Source: Serratia sp. H1w (GTDB lineage: Bacteria; Pseudomonadota; Gammaproteobacteria; Enterobacterales; Enterobacteriaceae). Taken from it: a DNA stretch of 64,000 nt. Both the position numbers and the translations under genes were made by a program. The notes beneath the pieces were generated by a model that did not search any database, was not told the origin of the DNA, and saw nothing but the letters and a program-made list of their open reading frames with translations. Below, piece after piece: positions 42,911-50,568 of the stretch; within the stretch, counting starts at the first letter, position 1; each line of letters begins with the position of its first letter. The stretch lies in assembly GCF_000633355.1 (NCBI RefSeq), contig NZ_AYMQ01000054.1:1-64000 (forward strand), in the 5' to 3' direction.

Positions 42911-42969
42911 TGTGGCCCCCTCACCCTAACCCTCTCCCTGTGGGAGAGGGTTAGGGTGAGGGGGCCACA
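42911..42969. repeat. Long palindromic repeat, 28-bp perfect arms, overlapping the MocR gene end
   Basis: Arms 42911-42938 and 42942-42969 are perfectly complementary around the loop TGT. The right arm contains the last codons and the TAA stop of the minus-strand MocR gene. Confidence 0.95.
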
Positions 42970-44426
42970 ATACATTCCAACAACACATTAAACGCCGCTG
43001 CCATCTGCTCCTCGGGCACGCAGGCAAAGCCCATCAATAGCCCGCGCCGCGCGTTGGGCAGCATGTAGTAACGCGATAACGCCCGCACCAACACCCCACG
43101 TTCATTGGCCGCAGCGGCGATGGCGACATCATCGGCATCATCCGGCAGGTTGAGCACCAGGTGCAGCCCGGCGTTGCTGTTGAACTCGCTTAATGCCTGC
43201 TTACCCAGATGCTGTTCAATTAATGCGGTGAGGAACCCGCGGCGTTTGGCATACAGCAACCGCATGCGCCGAATGTGCGCCGTATAGTGACCTTCCTGAA
43301 TAAACTGCGCCAGCGCGGCCTGAATGATCAGATGGCCACCACGATAAAGCTCGGCGTGAGCCGTTTTCAACTCGTCCACCAGTGGCTTGGGCAACACCAC
43401 ATAGCCCAACCGCAGGGCCGGGTAGAGCGTTTTGCTGAAGGTGCCGATGTAGATCACTGGCGCATCGGCTTCTAGCCCCTGCAAGGCGGGGATCGGCTGG
43501 CCAGAGAAGCGGAATTCACTGTCATAATCATCCTCCACAATCCAACCGCCAGCGGCACGGGCCAAGGCCAACAGCCGTTGCCGCCGTGCCAGGCTCATTA
43601 CCGATCCCAACGGGTATTGGTGTGAGGGAGTGACAAAAATCAGCCGTGGCAATGCCGCCGGTTGCTCTGGTGGCACCATCCCGGCTTCATCTACCGCCCA
43701 TGGGCAGATATTGACGTCGTTCATGCGCAGGATATTGCGGATCCCCCAATAACCGGGCTCCTCGATCCAGGCGTCATCGCCCGGATTGCACAACATACGG
43801 GTGACCAGATCGATCGCCTGATGAATGCCTTCGGTAATCAGGATCTGTTCCGGCGAGCAACGTACCGAGCGCGATACCCGCAGGTAGTCCACCAACGCAT
43901 GCCGCAACTCTGGGCTACCGCCCTGATTGCTGTAGGTTAAACGTTGCGAGGTCGGGCGGCGGCTGATACGAGCCTGGAGTTTGCTGAAGATATGATGCGG
44001 GAAAGCATTCACGTCGGGAACGCCGGGGATAAAGGCTCCCCACTGTTTGGGACTGGCGCTGGCGTGTTGCAGTAGCGTGGTACCACGTTGCGACAGCTCG
44101 GCCCGCCGCGGTTCGCCGTTGCCGCTTATCGGCTGGCTGGTGGTGGACAAGCAGCTATCGGGTACCGTTTCTGCGACGAAGGTTCCACTTCCCTGGCGTG
44201 AAAACACATATCCTTCCGCCAGCAATTGTTCATAAACGGTTAAAACCGTATTACGTGAGAGACCCAACTCATGCGCCAGATCGCGTGATGCCAACAGGCG
44301 GCTGGAAGGGGGGAGGCTGCCGTCCAGAATACTGGTACGAATGGCATTGTATAACCGCTTGTGCAGTTTATCATCGGGCTGCTCGCCGAGGCGTTGCAGC
44401 AGCAGGTCACCACTTAATGAGCGCAA
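42951..44426 (-). CDS. MocR/GabR-type regulator (GntR HTH fused to aminotransferase fold)
   Basis: 491 aa from a TTG start at 44426, preceded by GAGGGATCCAA. N-terminal GntR winged HTH (about 15-85; LYNAIRTSILDGSLPPSSRL, ELGLSRNTVLTVYEQLLAEGY), then a fold-type I aminotransferase domain. Its PLP lysine lies in IGTFSKTLYPALRLGY, and EEPGYWG and DDYDSEFR are also conserved. MocR proteins use PLP and the substrate as effectors. The divergent gabT start is 120 bp away, so it probably controls gabT-gabD, like GabR; PdxR is the alternative. The last residues (APSP) and the stop codon are encoded by a palindromic repeat. Confidence 0.87.
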   Translation of the reverse strand: MRSLSGDLLLQRLGEQPDDKLHKRLYNAIRTSILDGSLPPSSRLLASRDLAHELGLSRNTVLTVYEQLLAEGYVFSRQGSGTFVAETVPDSCLSTTSQPISGNGEPRRAELSQRGTTLLQHASASPKQWGAFIPGVPDVNAFPHHIFSKLQARISRRPTSQRLTYSNQGGSPELRHALVDYLRVSRSVRCSPEQILITEGIHQAIDLVTRMLCNPGDDAWIEEPGYWGIRNILRMNDVNICPWAVDEAGMVPPEQPAALPRLIFVTPSHQYPLGSVMSLARRQRLLALARAAGGWIVEDDYDSEFRFSGQPIPALQGLEADAPVIYIGTFSKTLYPALRLGYVVLPKPLVDELKTAHAELYRGGHLIIQAALAQFIQEGHYTAHIRRMRLLYAKRRGFLTALIEQHLGKQALSEFNSNAGLHLVLNLPDDADDVAIAAAANERGVLVRALSRYYMLPNARRGLLMGFACVPEEQMAAAFNVLLECIVAPSP

Positions 44427-44546
44427 TTGGATCCCTCAATTAATCGTAACTGGCACTCGATTATAGGGCCACATCAGGTGTAAATACACGTAATGTTTCA
44501 CGTTTGTGAACAAAACCGACAACTGGTCCCGCCCGGAGAGAACAGC
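44427..44546. promoter_or_regulatory. Divergent MocR-gabT promoter region
   Basis: 120 bp shared by the MocR gene and gabT. It should hold both promoters and the MocR operator (MocR proteins usually bind two direct repeats). I see a short direct repeat CACGT in TACACGTAATGTTTCACGT but no certain hexamers. Confidence 0.4.
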
Positions 44547-45812
44547 ATGAAAAACGCAGAACTGAATCAACGTCGTCTGGCCGCTACCCCAAGAGGGATT
44601 GGCGTGATGTGTGGTTTTTACGCCGAACGTGCAGAGAATGCCACCTTGTGGGATGTGGAAGGCAATGAGGTGATCGACTTCGCCTCGGGCATTGCTGTGC
44701 TCAATACCGGCCATCGCCATCCCAAAGTGATCGCCGCGATAGAGAAACAGCTTCAGGCGTTTACCCATACGGCTTACCAGATTGTCCCCTATGAAAGCTA
44801 TATCTCGCTGGCAGAACGCATCAACCAGCGTGCGCCGATCGAAGGTGACTGTAAAACCGCCTTCTTCACCACTGGCGCAGAAGCGGTAGAGAACGCGGTG
44901 AAGATTGCCCGCGCTTATACCGGGCGCCCAGGTTTGATCACCTTCGGCGGCGGTTTCCATGGCCGTACTTACATGACCATGGCGTTGACCGGTAAAGTGG
45001 CCCCTTACAAGCTGGGCTTTGGCCCGTTCCCTGGTTCGGTGTACCACGGCCAATATCCGAATGCGCTGTATGGCGTCAGCACCGAAGATGCCATGAACAG
45101 CCTGGAGCGCATCTTTAAGGCCGATATCGATCCCAAGCAGGTTGCCGCGATAGTGCTGGAGCCGGTACAGGGTGAAGGGGGCTTTAACGTTGCCCCAGCA
45201 GAGTTCATGCAGGCGCTGCGTTCGCTGTGCGACCAACATGGCATCCTGCTGATTGCCGATGAAGTACAGACCGGCTTTGCCCGAACCGGCAAGCTGTTTG
45301 CAATGGATCACTATACGGTGAAGCCGGACCTGATCACCATGGCGAAAAGCCTGGCCGGTGGCATGCCGTTGTCTGCCGTGGCGGGCCGTGCTGAAGTGAT
45401 GGATGCTCCGGCTCCTGGTGGCCTTGGTGGTACTTACGCCGGTAACCCATTAGCCGTTGCCGCCGCGCTGGCGGTACTGGATGTGATTGAAGAAGAACAA
45501 CTGTGCCAGCGCTCACAGCGTTTGGGGCAACATTTGGTGGAAGTGTTGCAACAGGCACGCAGCCACTGCCCGGCGATTGTCGATATTCGCGCGCTGGGTT
45601 CCATGGTAGCAGTAGAGTTTAACGACCCGGCAACTGGCAAACCGTCGTCGGAGTTTACCCGTCAGGTACAGCAAAAAGCCCAGGAAGAAGGACTGTTGTT
45701 GCTCAGTTGTGGGGTGAACGGTAACGTGATCCGTTTCCTGTACCCGCTGACCATTCCTGATGCCCAGTTTAACCAGGCGCTGGCAATCCTTTCCCGCGCG
45801 TTGGCCCAATAA
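44547..45812 (+). CDS. gabT: 4-aminobutyrate aminotransferase GabT
   Basis: 421 aa from the ATG at 44547 (GGAGAGAACAGC upstream); an earlier in-frame start lacks support. Class III PLP aminotransferase converting GABA plus 2-oxoglutarate to succinic semialdehyde plus glutamate. PLP lysine K267 in MAKSLAGGMPL; also FTTGAEAVENAVKIAR, LIADEVQTGFARTG and GGLGGTYAGNPLA. Length and motifs fit GabT/PuuE. Because a PuuP-like permease is near, a PuuE role in the putrescine route is equally possible. gabD follows 12 bp later. Confidence 0.92.
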   Translation: MKNAELNQRRLAATPRGIGVMCGFYAERAENATLWDVEGNEVIDFASGIAVLNTGHRHPKVIAAIEKQLQAFTHTAYQIVPYESYISLAERINQRAPIEGDCKTAFFTTGAEAVENAVKIARAYTGRPGLITFGGGFHGRTYMTMALTGKVAPYKLGFGPFPGSVYHGQYPNALYGVSTEDAMNSLERIFKADIDPKQVAAIVLEPVQGEGGFNVAPAEFMQALRSLCDQHGILLIADEVQTGFARTGKLFAMDHYTVKPDLITMAKSLAGGMPLSAVAGRAEVMDAPAPGGLGGTYAGNPLAVAAALAVLDVIEEEQLCQRSQRLGQHLVEVLQQARSHCPAIVDIRALGSMVAVEFNDPATGKPSSEFTRQVQQKAQEEGLLLLSCGVNGNVIRFLYPLTIPDAQFNQALAILSRALAQ

Positions 45813-45824
45813 GGAGCAATACCC

Positions 45825-47279
45825 ATGAAACTGCAAAACCCCGATCTGCTGCGTAGCCAATGCCTGATTAACGGTGAGTGGTGCGATGCCCGTAGCGGTA
45901 AACGTGAGGCCGTGATCAATCCGGCCAACGGTGTTGAGCTGACAACGGTGCCTTTGGTTAGTGCAGAAGAGACCCAGCAGGCGATTAACGCTGCGCAGCA
46001 AGCACAAATCGGCTGGAAGCAACAAACCGCCAAGCAACGTTCCGTGTTGTTACTTGCCTGGGCCGATAAGATCATGGCGGCCCAGGAAGATCTGGCGCAG
46101 TTGATGACCGCCGAGCAGGGTAAATCGCTGGCGGAAGCGCGTGGCGAAGTAGCCTACGCCGCCTCGTTTATTACCTGGTTTGCCGAAGAGGCCAAACGTG
46201 TCGATGGTGCCGTGTTACAGGCACCGCAGGCTTCACAGCGCCTGGTAGTGGTGAAGCAGCCGATCGGTGTCTGTGCGGCGATCACGCCATGGAACTTCCC
46301 GGCGGCGATGATCACCCGTAAGGCCGCTCCCGCGCTGGCTGCAGGTTGCACCATGATCGTCAAACCGGCAGAGCAGACGCCACTGACGGCATTGGCTCTG
46401 GCCAAACTGGCGCAGGATGCCGGTATTCCCGCTGGTGTACTGCAAGTAGTGACCGGCGAGGCGGCACAGGTCGGTAAAGTGCTGTGCGACAGCCCGGTAG
46501 TACGCAAGCTGAGCTTTACCGGATCGACCGAAGTTGGGCGGATCCTGATGGCCCAATGTGCGCCAACCATTAAGAAGCTTTCGCTGGAACTGGGCGGTAA
46601 CGCGCCGGTGATCGTGTTTGACGATGCCAATCTGGACGCGGCTGTTGCCGGGATCATGGCCTCCAAATTCCGCAACAGCGGCCAGACTTGCGTTTGTGCC
46701 AACCGCATCTACGTGCAGGACGGTATCTACGATCGCCTGGTTGATAAGCTGGTGGCCGCCGTTGAACAGTTGAAGGTCGGTGATGGCACCCAGGAAGGGA
46801 CCACTCAGGGGCCGCTGATCGATGAGGCCGCGATAGAGAAGGTACAGAGCCACATTGATGATGCGCTGATTAAAGGGGCGCAAATCGCCACCGGTGGGCA
46901 ACCGCATGCGCTGGGCCGTACCTTCTTCCAACCGACGGTGGTTACCGGGGTGACTCAACAAATGCGCTTTGCCAAAGAAGAGACCTTCGGCCCGGTCGCA
47001 CCGCTGTTCCGTTTCCATGACGAAGCGGAAGCCATCGCGATGGCCAACGATACCGAGTTTGGCCTGGCAGCCTATCTGTTTACCCAAAATGCGGCGCGTC
47101 AGTGGCGGGTGCCAGAAGCGTTGGAATACGGCATGGTGGGCATCAATACCGGTTTGATCTCCAACGAGGTGGCGCCTTTCGGCGGTATCAAACAGTCGGG
47201 ACTGGGGCGTGAAGGGTCGCGCTATGGGATCGAAGAGTATCTGGAAATGAAATATCTGTGCATTGATGTGAGCTATTAA
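45825..47279 (+). CDS. gabD: Succinate-semialdehyde dehydrogenase [NADP+] GabD
   Basis: 484 aa, aldehyde dehydrogenase superfamily. Catalytic Glu255 (SLELGGNAPV) and Cys289 (NSGQTCVCANR) stand at the same positions as in E. coli GabD. It oxidises succinic semialdehyde to succinate with NADP+, finishing GABA breakdown. It overlaps nothing but is only 12 bp from gabT, so the pair is one operon. Two hairpins follow, the second a strong terminator. Confidence 0.95.
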   Translation: MKLQNPDLLRSQCLINGEWCDARSGKREAVINPANGVELTTVPLVSAEETQQAINAAQQAQIGWKQQTAKQRSVLLLAWADKIMAAQEDLAQLMTAEQGKSLAEARGEVAYAASFITWFAEEAKRVDGAVLQAPQASQRLVVVKQPIGVCAAITPWNFPAAMITRKAAPALAAGCTMIVKPAEQTPLTALALAKLAQDAGIPAGVLQVVTGEAAQVGKVLCDSPVVRKLSFTGSTEVGRILMAQCAPTIKKLSLELGGNAPVIVFDDANLDAAVAGIMASKFRNSGQTCVCANRIYVQDGIYDRLVDKLVAAVEQLKVGDGTQEGTTQGPLIDEAAIEKVQSHIDDALIKGAQIATGGQPHALGRTFFQPTVVTGVTQQMRFAKEETFGPVAPLFRFHDEAEAIAMANDTEFGLAAYLFTQNAARQWRVPEALEYGMVGINTGLISNEVAPFGGIKQSGLGREGSRYGIEEYLEMKYLCIDVSY

Positions 47280-47292
47280 CCCTCAAGACCTG

Positions 47293-47328
47293 AACGCTCT
47301 CCGGCGGCCTGTGCTGGCGGGGAGCGTT
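47293..47328 (+). terminator. First hairpin downstream of gabD
   Basis: AACGCTC...GAGCGTT arms (47293-47299 and 47322-47328) around a G/C-rich loop, 13 bp after the gabD stop and without a clean T-run. Confidence 0.5.
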
Positions 47329-47366
47329 TCCTCCGAGCAAGAAGTGATGTTTCTCACCGTTGAGAA

Positions 47367-47394
47367 CGGCGGCGTCGTGGCCGCCGGTTTTTTT
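47367..47394 (+). terminator. Main terminator of gabTD
   Basis: CGGCGGC-GTCGTG-GCCGCCG hairpin followed by GTTTTTTT. It touches the stop of the convergent yfcF gene. Confidence 0.85.
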
Positions 47395-48028
47395 AACCGC
47401 GCATTTTCTCTGGTAATGCCAACCATGCCTGCACCGAAGGGCGTTGCCACTGTTTTTGTGCATAGTGGCGAATATTCTCCGGCACCGGATCGCCGTGCAT
47501 GACCAGCCGGTTAAGCATCAAGGCCAGATCGGTATCGGCGATGCACCACTCCTGGAACAGATGATCCTGACCGTGGCTCAGCAACTTTTCCACCGCAGTC
47601 AGCAGCTTTTTGGCTGCCCGTTGGGCGTCTGCACTCAGTGGGGCAAATTTACCGGCACTAAAAATCACCTCCGTTGGGCGTTCGGCCCGCAGCGGCAACA
47701 GATCGCTACGTAGCCAAGCCTGGATCTCACGGGCTTTGGCGCGTTGTTTAATATCACGCGGATAGAGCGGATGAGCGGGGTGAAGCTCTTCCAAATATTC
47801 CTCAATGGCCGAGGACTCGGAAAGCTGGAAGCCTCCTATCACCAATGTCGGTACTCGGAGCGTTAACGATAAGCTGCCGTAAGCCTGACTTTGCTGTTCC
47901 CCCAGTGAGAGATCCACCGGCTTGATGGTAAACGGCATGCCTTTCTCTGTGAGTGCAACGAAGGCTGACATGGCATACGGGCTGAAAAAGTCGGCGTCAG
48001 TGTAGAGAATGGTCGCTGGTGAGGTCAT
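47393..48028 (-). CDS. yfcF: Glutathione S-transferase YfcF
   Basis: 211 aa from the ATG at 48028 (AAGGATCCGT upstream). N-terminal thioredoxin-like domain (about 5-85; FFSPYAMSAFVALTEKG, RVPTLVIGGFQLSESSAI) and all-helical C-terminal domain (QAWLRSDLLPLRAERPTEVIF, EWCIADTDLALMLNRLVMHGD). It matches E. coli YfcF, which has glutathione transferase and peroxidase activity and helps against oxidative stress. In E. coli it lies elsewhere, so the gabTD-yfcF neighbourhood is specific to this lineage. Confidence 0.92.
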   Translation of the reverse strand: MTSPATILYTDADFFSPYAMSAFVALTEKGMPFTIKPVDLSLGEQQSQAYGSLSLTLRVPTLVIGGFQLSESSAIEEYLEELHPAHPLYPRDIKQRAKAREIQAWLRSDLLPLRAERPTEVIFSAGKFAPLSADAQRAAKKLLTAVEKLLSHGQDHLFQEWCIADTDLALMLNRLVMHGDPVPENIRHYAQKQWQRPSVQAWLALPEKMRG

Positions 48029-48147
48029 ACGGATCCTTGAGTATGAGAAGGGTATTGCCAATCATTGGCGAGCAACACAATAAAATCAAGGCGATGGCCG
48101 ATGATTAATCGTAATTGCGTATTAGGCACAGTGATGATGGCTGGCAA

Positions 48148-48801
48148 TCAGGAGTCGCTGACCAGGATTATCCCCAACCGATCGATTAACCCAACGATCT
48201 GTTGGCTATCCAACTGTACGCCCTCCAGATCTACCTGGCAGATATTCATGTCCCCCAACTCTGCGCCGGTCAGATTACAGTGGTTGAAGGTGGCGGCCCG
48301 CCAGTCAAACTGATGGAACTCCCCGCCGGACAGATCGGAGCCAATAAAGCTGGCACCCAGCACGTTAGCGCCACTCCAGCGGTTCTCCCACAGTTCACAT
48401 TTCTCCAATACTACCTTGGAGAAGTTGCTGTAGCTCAGATTGCTTTTGATGATGAAGGCGCTGCAAAAATAGCTGCGTTGCGAAATCATGTTCATAAAGC
48501 TGGCACCCCGAAAATCAGCCCCCTGTGCTTTGCATTCGCGGATTTCCAGGCCGAGGGCCTGGGTATTTCTGAAATCGGCCAGCGACAGATCGCAACTTTT
48601 AAAGCTGGCGTCCTTCAATGTCGCCCGGCTGAAGTTGCAGCCAAGCTGGGTTTCTTCATCGTAGAAAACGCAGCCGATAAACTGGCTATCGGTGAGGTCG
48701 GTGCCGGAGAAATCACAGTTGAGGAACTTGCCGTTGGTGATGGTTTCACCACGGAATTGATCGCGCGCGATCCTGGTAGATTGCAGCAGTAAGGGTTGCA
48801 T
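48148..48801 (-). CDS. qnr: Qnr-family pentapeptide repeat protein
   Basis: 217 aa from the ATG at 48801; the frame extends 44 codons upstream but crosses the promoter and LexA box. A-x-F/L pentapeptide repeats run through the chain (CNFSRATLKDASFKSCDLSL, ADFRNTQALGLEIRECKAQG, VVLEKCELWENRWSG). They form the right-handed beta-helix that mimics DNA, with loops near residues 50 and 105. Very close to plasmid QnrB (214-226 aa) and to the Serratia chromosomal SmaQnr group. Such proteins bind DNA gyrase and topoisomerase IV and lower quinolone action. A LexA box sits directly upstream, implying SOS induction. Length and core are intact. Confidence 0.92.
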   Translation of the reverse strand: MQPLLLQSTRIARDQFRGETITNGKFLNCDFSGTDLTDSQFIGCVFYDEETQLGCNFSRATLKDASFKSCDLSLADFRNTQALGLEIRECKAQGADFRGASFMNMISQRSYFCSAFIIKSNLSYSNFSKVVLEKCELWENRWSGANVLGASFIGSDLSGGEFHQFDWRAATFNHCNLTGAELGDMNICQVDLEGVQLDSQQIVGLIDRLGIILVSDS

Positions 48802-48809
48802 ATTTTTAC

Positions 48810-48825
48810 CTGTTTTTTTATACAG
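48810..48825. promoter_or_regulatory. LexA box upstream of qnr
   Basis: CTGTTTTTTTATACAG: a full CTG-N10-CAG LexA site (minus strand CTGTATAAAAAAACAG), ending 9 bp before the qnr start. The same arrangement controls qnrB genes in an SOS-dependent way. Confidence 0.87.
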
Positions 48826-49006
48826 CTTATCGCGATAGTACCGGAGCAGGGGGGAGAATGGAATGACAAATGTGGGGTTTTGCCGAGCGGATCGATAAAC
48901 ACTTTGTTGCCATTGTGTTGATTTGATTGGCAAGAAAACCTTGCAGAATAAGAGTTAATCAACCATCATTTGAAACGACGTTTCACTTCCTTTCTGCAGG
49001 CCAACC

Positions 49007-50464
49007 TTGAACCTAAACGGGCTACTGCGCCAACGCGTTGTCAAGACGCATTGGTATGCCAAGCGAAAAAGCTATCGCGTGCTTTTTTGGCGTGAGGTCA
49101 CGCCACTGGCGGTACCGATCTTTCTAGAGAACACCTGCGTGTTGCTGATGGGGGTGCTCAGCACTTTCCTGGTAAGCTGGCTCGGCAAAGAGTCGATGGC
49201 CGGTGTCGGTCTGGCTGACAGCTTCAATATGGTCATCATGGCCTTTTTCGCGGCGGTGGATCTGGGGACAACGGTCGTGGTGGCCTTTAGCCTTGGCACC
49301 CGCGATCGCAAGCGGGCGCGGGCGGCGGCCCGCCAGTCGCTGGTGTTAATGACCGTGTTGGCATTGGGGCTGGCGATCGGCATCCATCTGGCCGGGGAGC
49401 AGATCATTAATGTGATCGCCGGCGAAGCCACGCCTGAGGTAAAAGCGCTGGCGCTCTCTTATCTGCAAACTACCGTCTGGAGCTACCCGGCAGCCGCAAT
49501 CGCCCTGATTGGTAGCGGTGCGCTGCGTGGGGCTGGCAATACCAAGATCCCTCTGCTGATCAACGGTGGCATGAATATCCTCAATATCATCATCAGCAGC
49601 ATACTGATTTATGGTGCTTTGGGCTGGGGTGGGCTGGGTTTTGTCGGTGCAGGCCTGGGGCTGACCATTGCCCGCTATATTGGTGCGATCGCTATTATTG
49701 CTGTGCTGGCGGTGGGCTTTAATCCGGCGCTGCGTATTACGCTCAAAAGCTATTTTACGCCGCTCAACGGCAGCATCCTGCGTGAGGTGTTAGGGATTGG
49801 TATCCCAGCCAGCATCGAATCGGTGCTGTTCAACGCCGGTAAACTGCTGACACAGATGTTCGTGGCTGGCATGGGCACCAACGTCATCGCCGGGAACTTT
49901 ATCGCTTTCTCTATTGCGGCATTGATTAACCTGCCAGGCAATGCTTTGGGCTCTGCATCGACCATTATTGTCGGCAGGCGTCTGGGGAAAGGGCAGATTG
50001 CCCAGGCTGAGCGGCAGATGAAGCATATCTTCTGGCTGGCAACGATTGGCCTGACGGCGATTGCCTGGGGAACCGCTCCCTTTGCCGGGCTGTTTGCCTC
50101 GTTTTATACCCAGGAAGACGACGTTAAAGAAGTCATCAAAATCCTGATTTGGCTTAACGCCGCGTTTATGCCGATCTGGGCCGCGTCCTGGGTGTTACCT
50201 GCCGGGTTGAAGGGCGCACGCGATGTTCGTTTTGCCATGTGGGTGACGATGCTGGGCATGTGGGGCTGCCGGGTCGTCGCCGGTTATTTCCTGGGCATCG
50301 TGCTGGGTATGGGCGTGGTGGGTGTCTGGATGGGGATGTTTATGGACTGGGCCGTACGTGGCGTCTTCTTCTACTGGCGTATGGTCAGCGGGCGCTGGCT
50401 CTGGAAGTATCCACGGCTCAGAAAAAACCAGCCTGAGTCAATCACAGAACAGCCGCCAAGCTAA
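49007..50464 (+). CDS. yeeO: MATE-family exporter YeeO
   Basis: 485 aa from a TTG at 49007. The first 25 residues (RQRVVKTHWYAKRKSYRVLFWRE) still align with E. coli YeeO, so the coding region does extend back here; no clear Shine-Dalgarno is visible and a later GTG (49079) is the alternative. Twelve membrane helices of the MATE family (MGVLSTFLVSWLGKESMAGVG, LIGSGALRGAGNTKIPLLIN). E. coli YeeO exports FMN/FAD and dipeptides. Divergent from qnr over about 200 bp, monocistronic. Confidence 0.9.
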   Translation: MNLNGLLRQRVVKTHWYAKRKSYRVLFWREVTPLAVPIFLENTCVLLMGVLSTFLVSWLGKESMAGVGLADSFNMVIMAFFAAVDLGTTVVVAFSLGTRDRKRARAAARQSLVLMTVLALGLAIGIHLAGEQIINVIAGEATPEVKALALSYLQTTVWSYPAAAIALIGSGALRGAGNTKIPLLINGGMNILNIIISSILIYGALGWGGLGFVGAGLGLTIARYIGAIAIIAVLAVGFNPALRITLKSYFTPLNGSILREVLGIGIPASIESVLFNAGKLLTQMFVAGMGTNVIAGNFIAFSIAALINLPGNALGSASTIIVGRRLGKGQIAQAERQMKHIFWLATIGLTAIAWGTAPFAGLFASFYTQEDDVKEVIKILIWLNAAFMPIWAASWVLPAGLKGARDVRFAMWVTMLGMWGCRVVAGYFLGIVLGMGVVGVWMGMFMDWAVRGVFFYWRMVSGRWLWKYPRLRKNQPESITEQPPS

Positions 50465-50568
50465 CGGTATTTTATCAGCCTGAGCCGGGCCTACTGTATC
50501 AATCCATTGTCGGCGGTTATGTTTTGGTGTAAGACTGATGCCACGATAAATGAGCTAAAGGCTGCACC

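Noticed and set aside
44436-45311. 291-codon minus-strand frame opposite gabT
   Set aside because: Shadow of gabT; the sense protein has all PLP-enzyme motifs.
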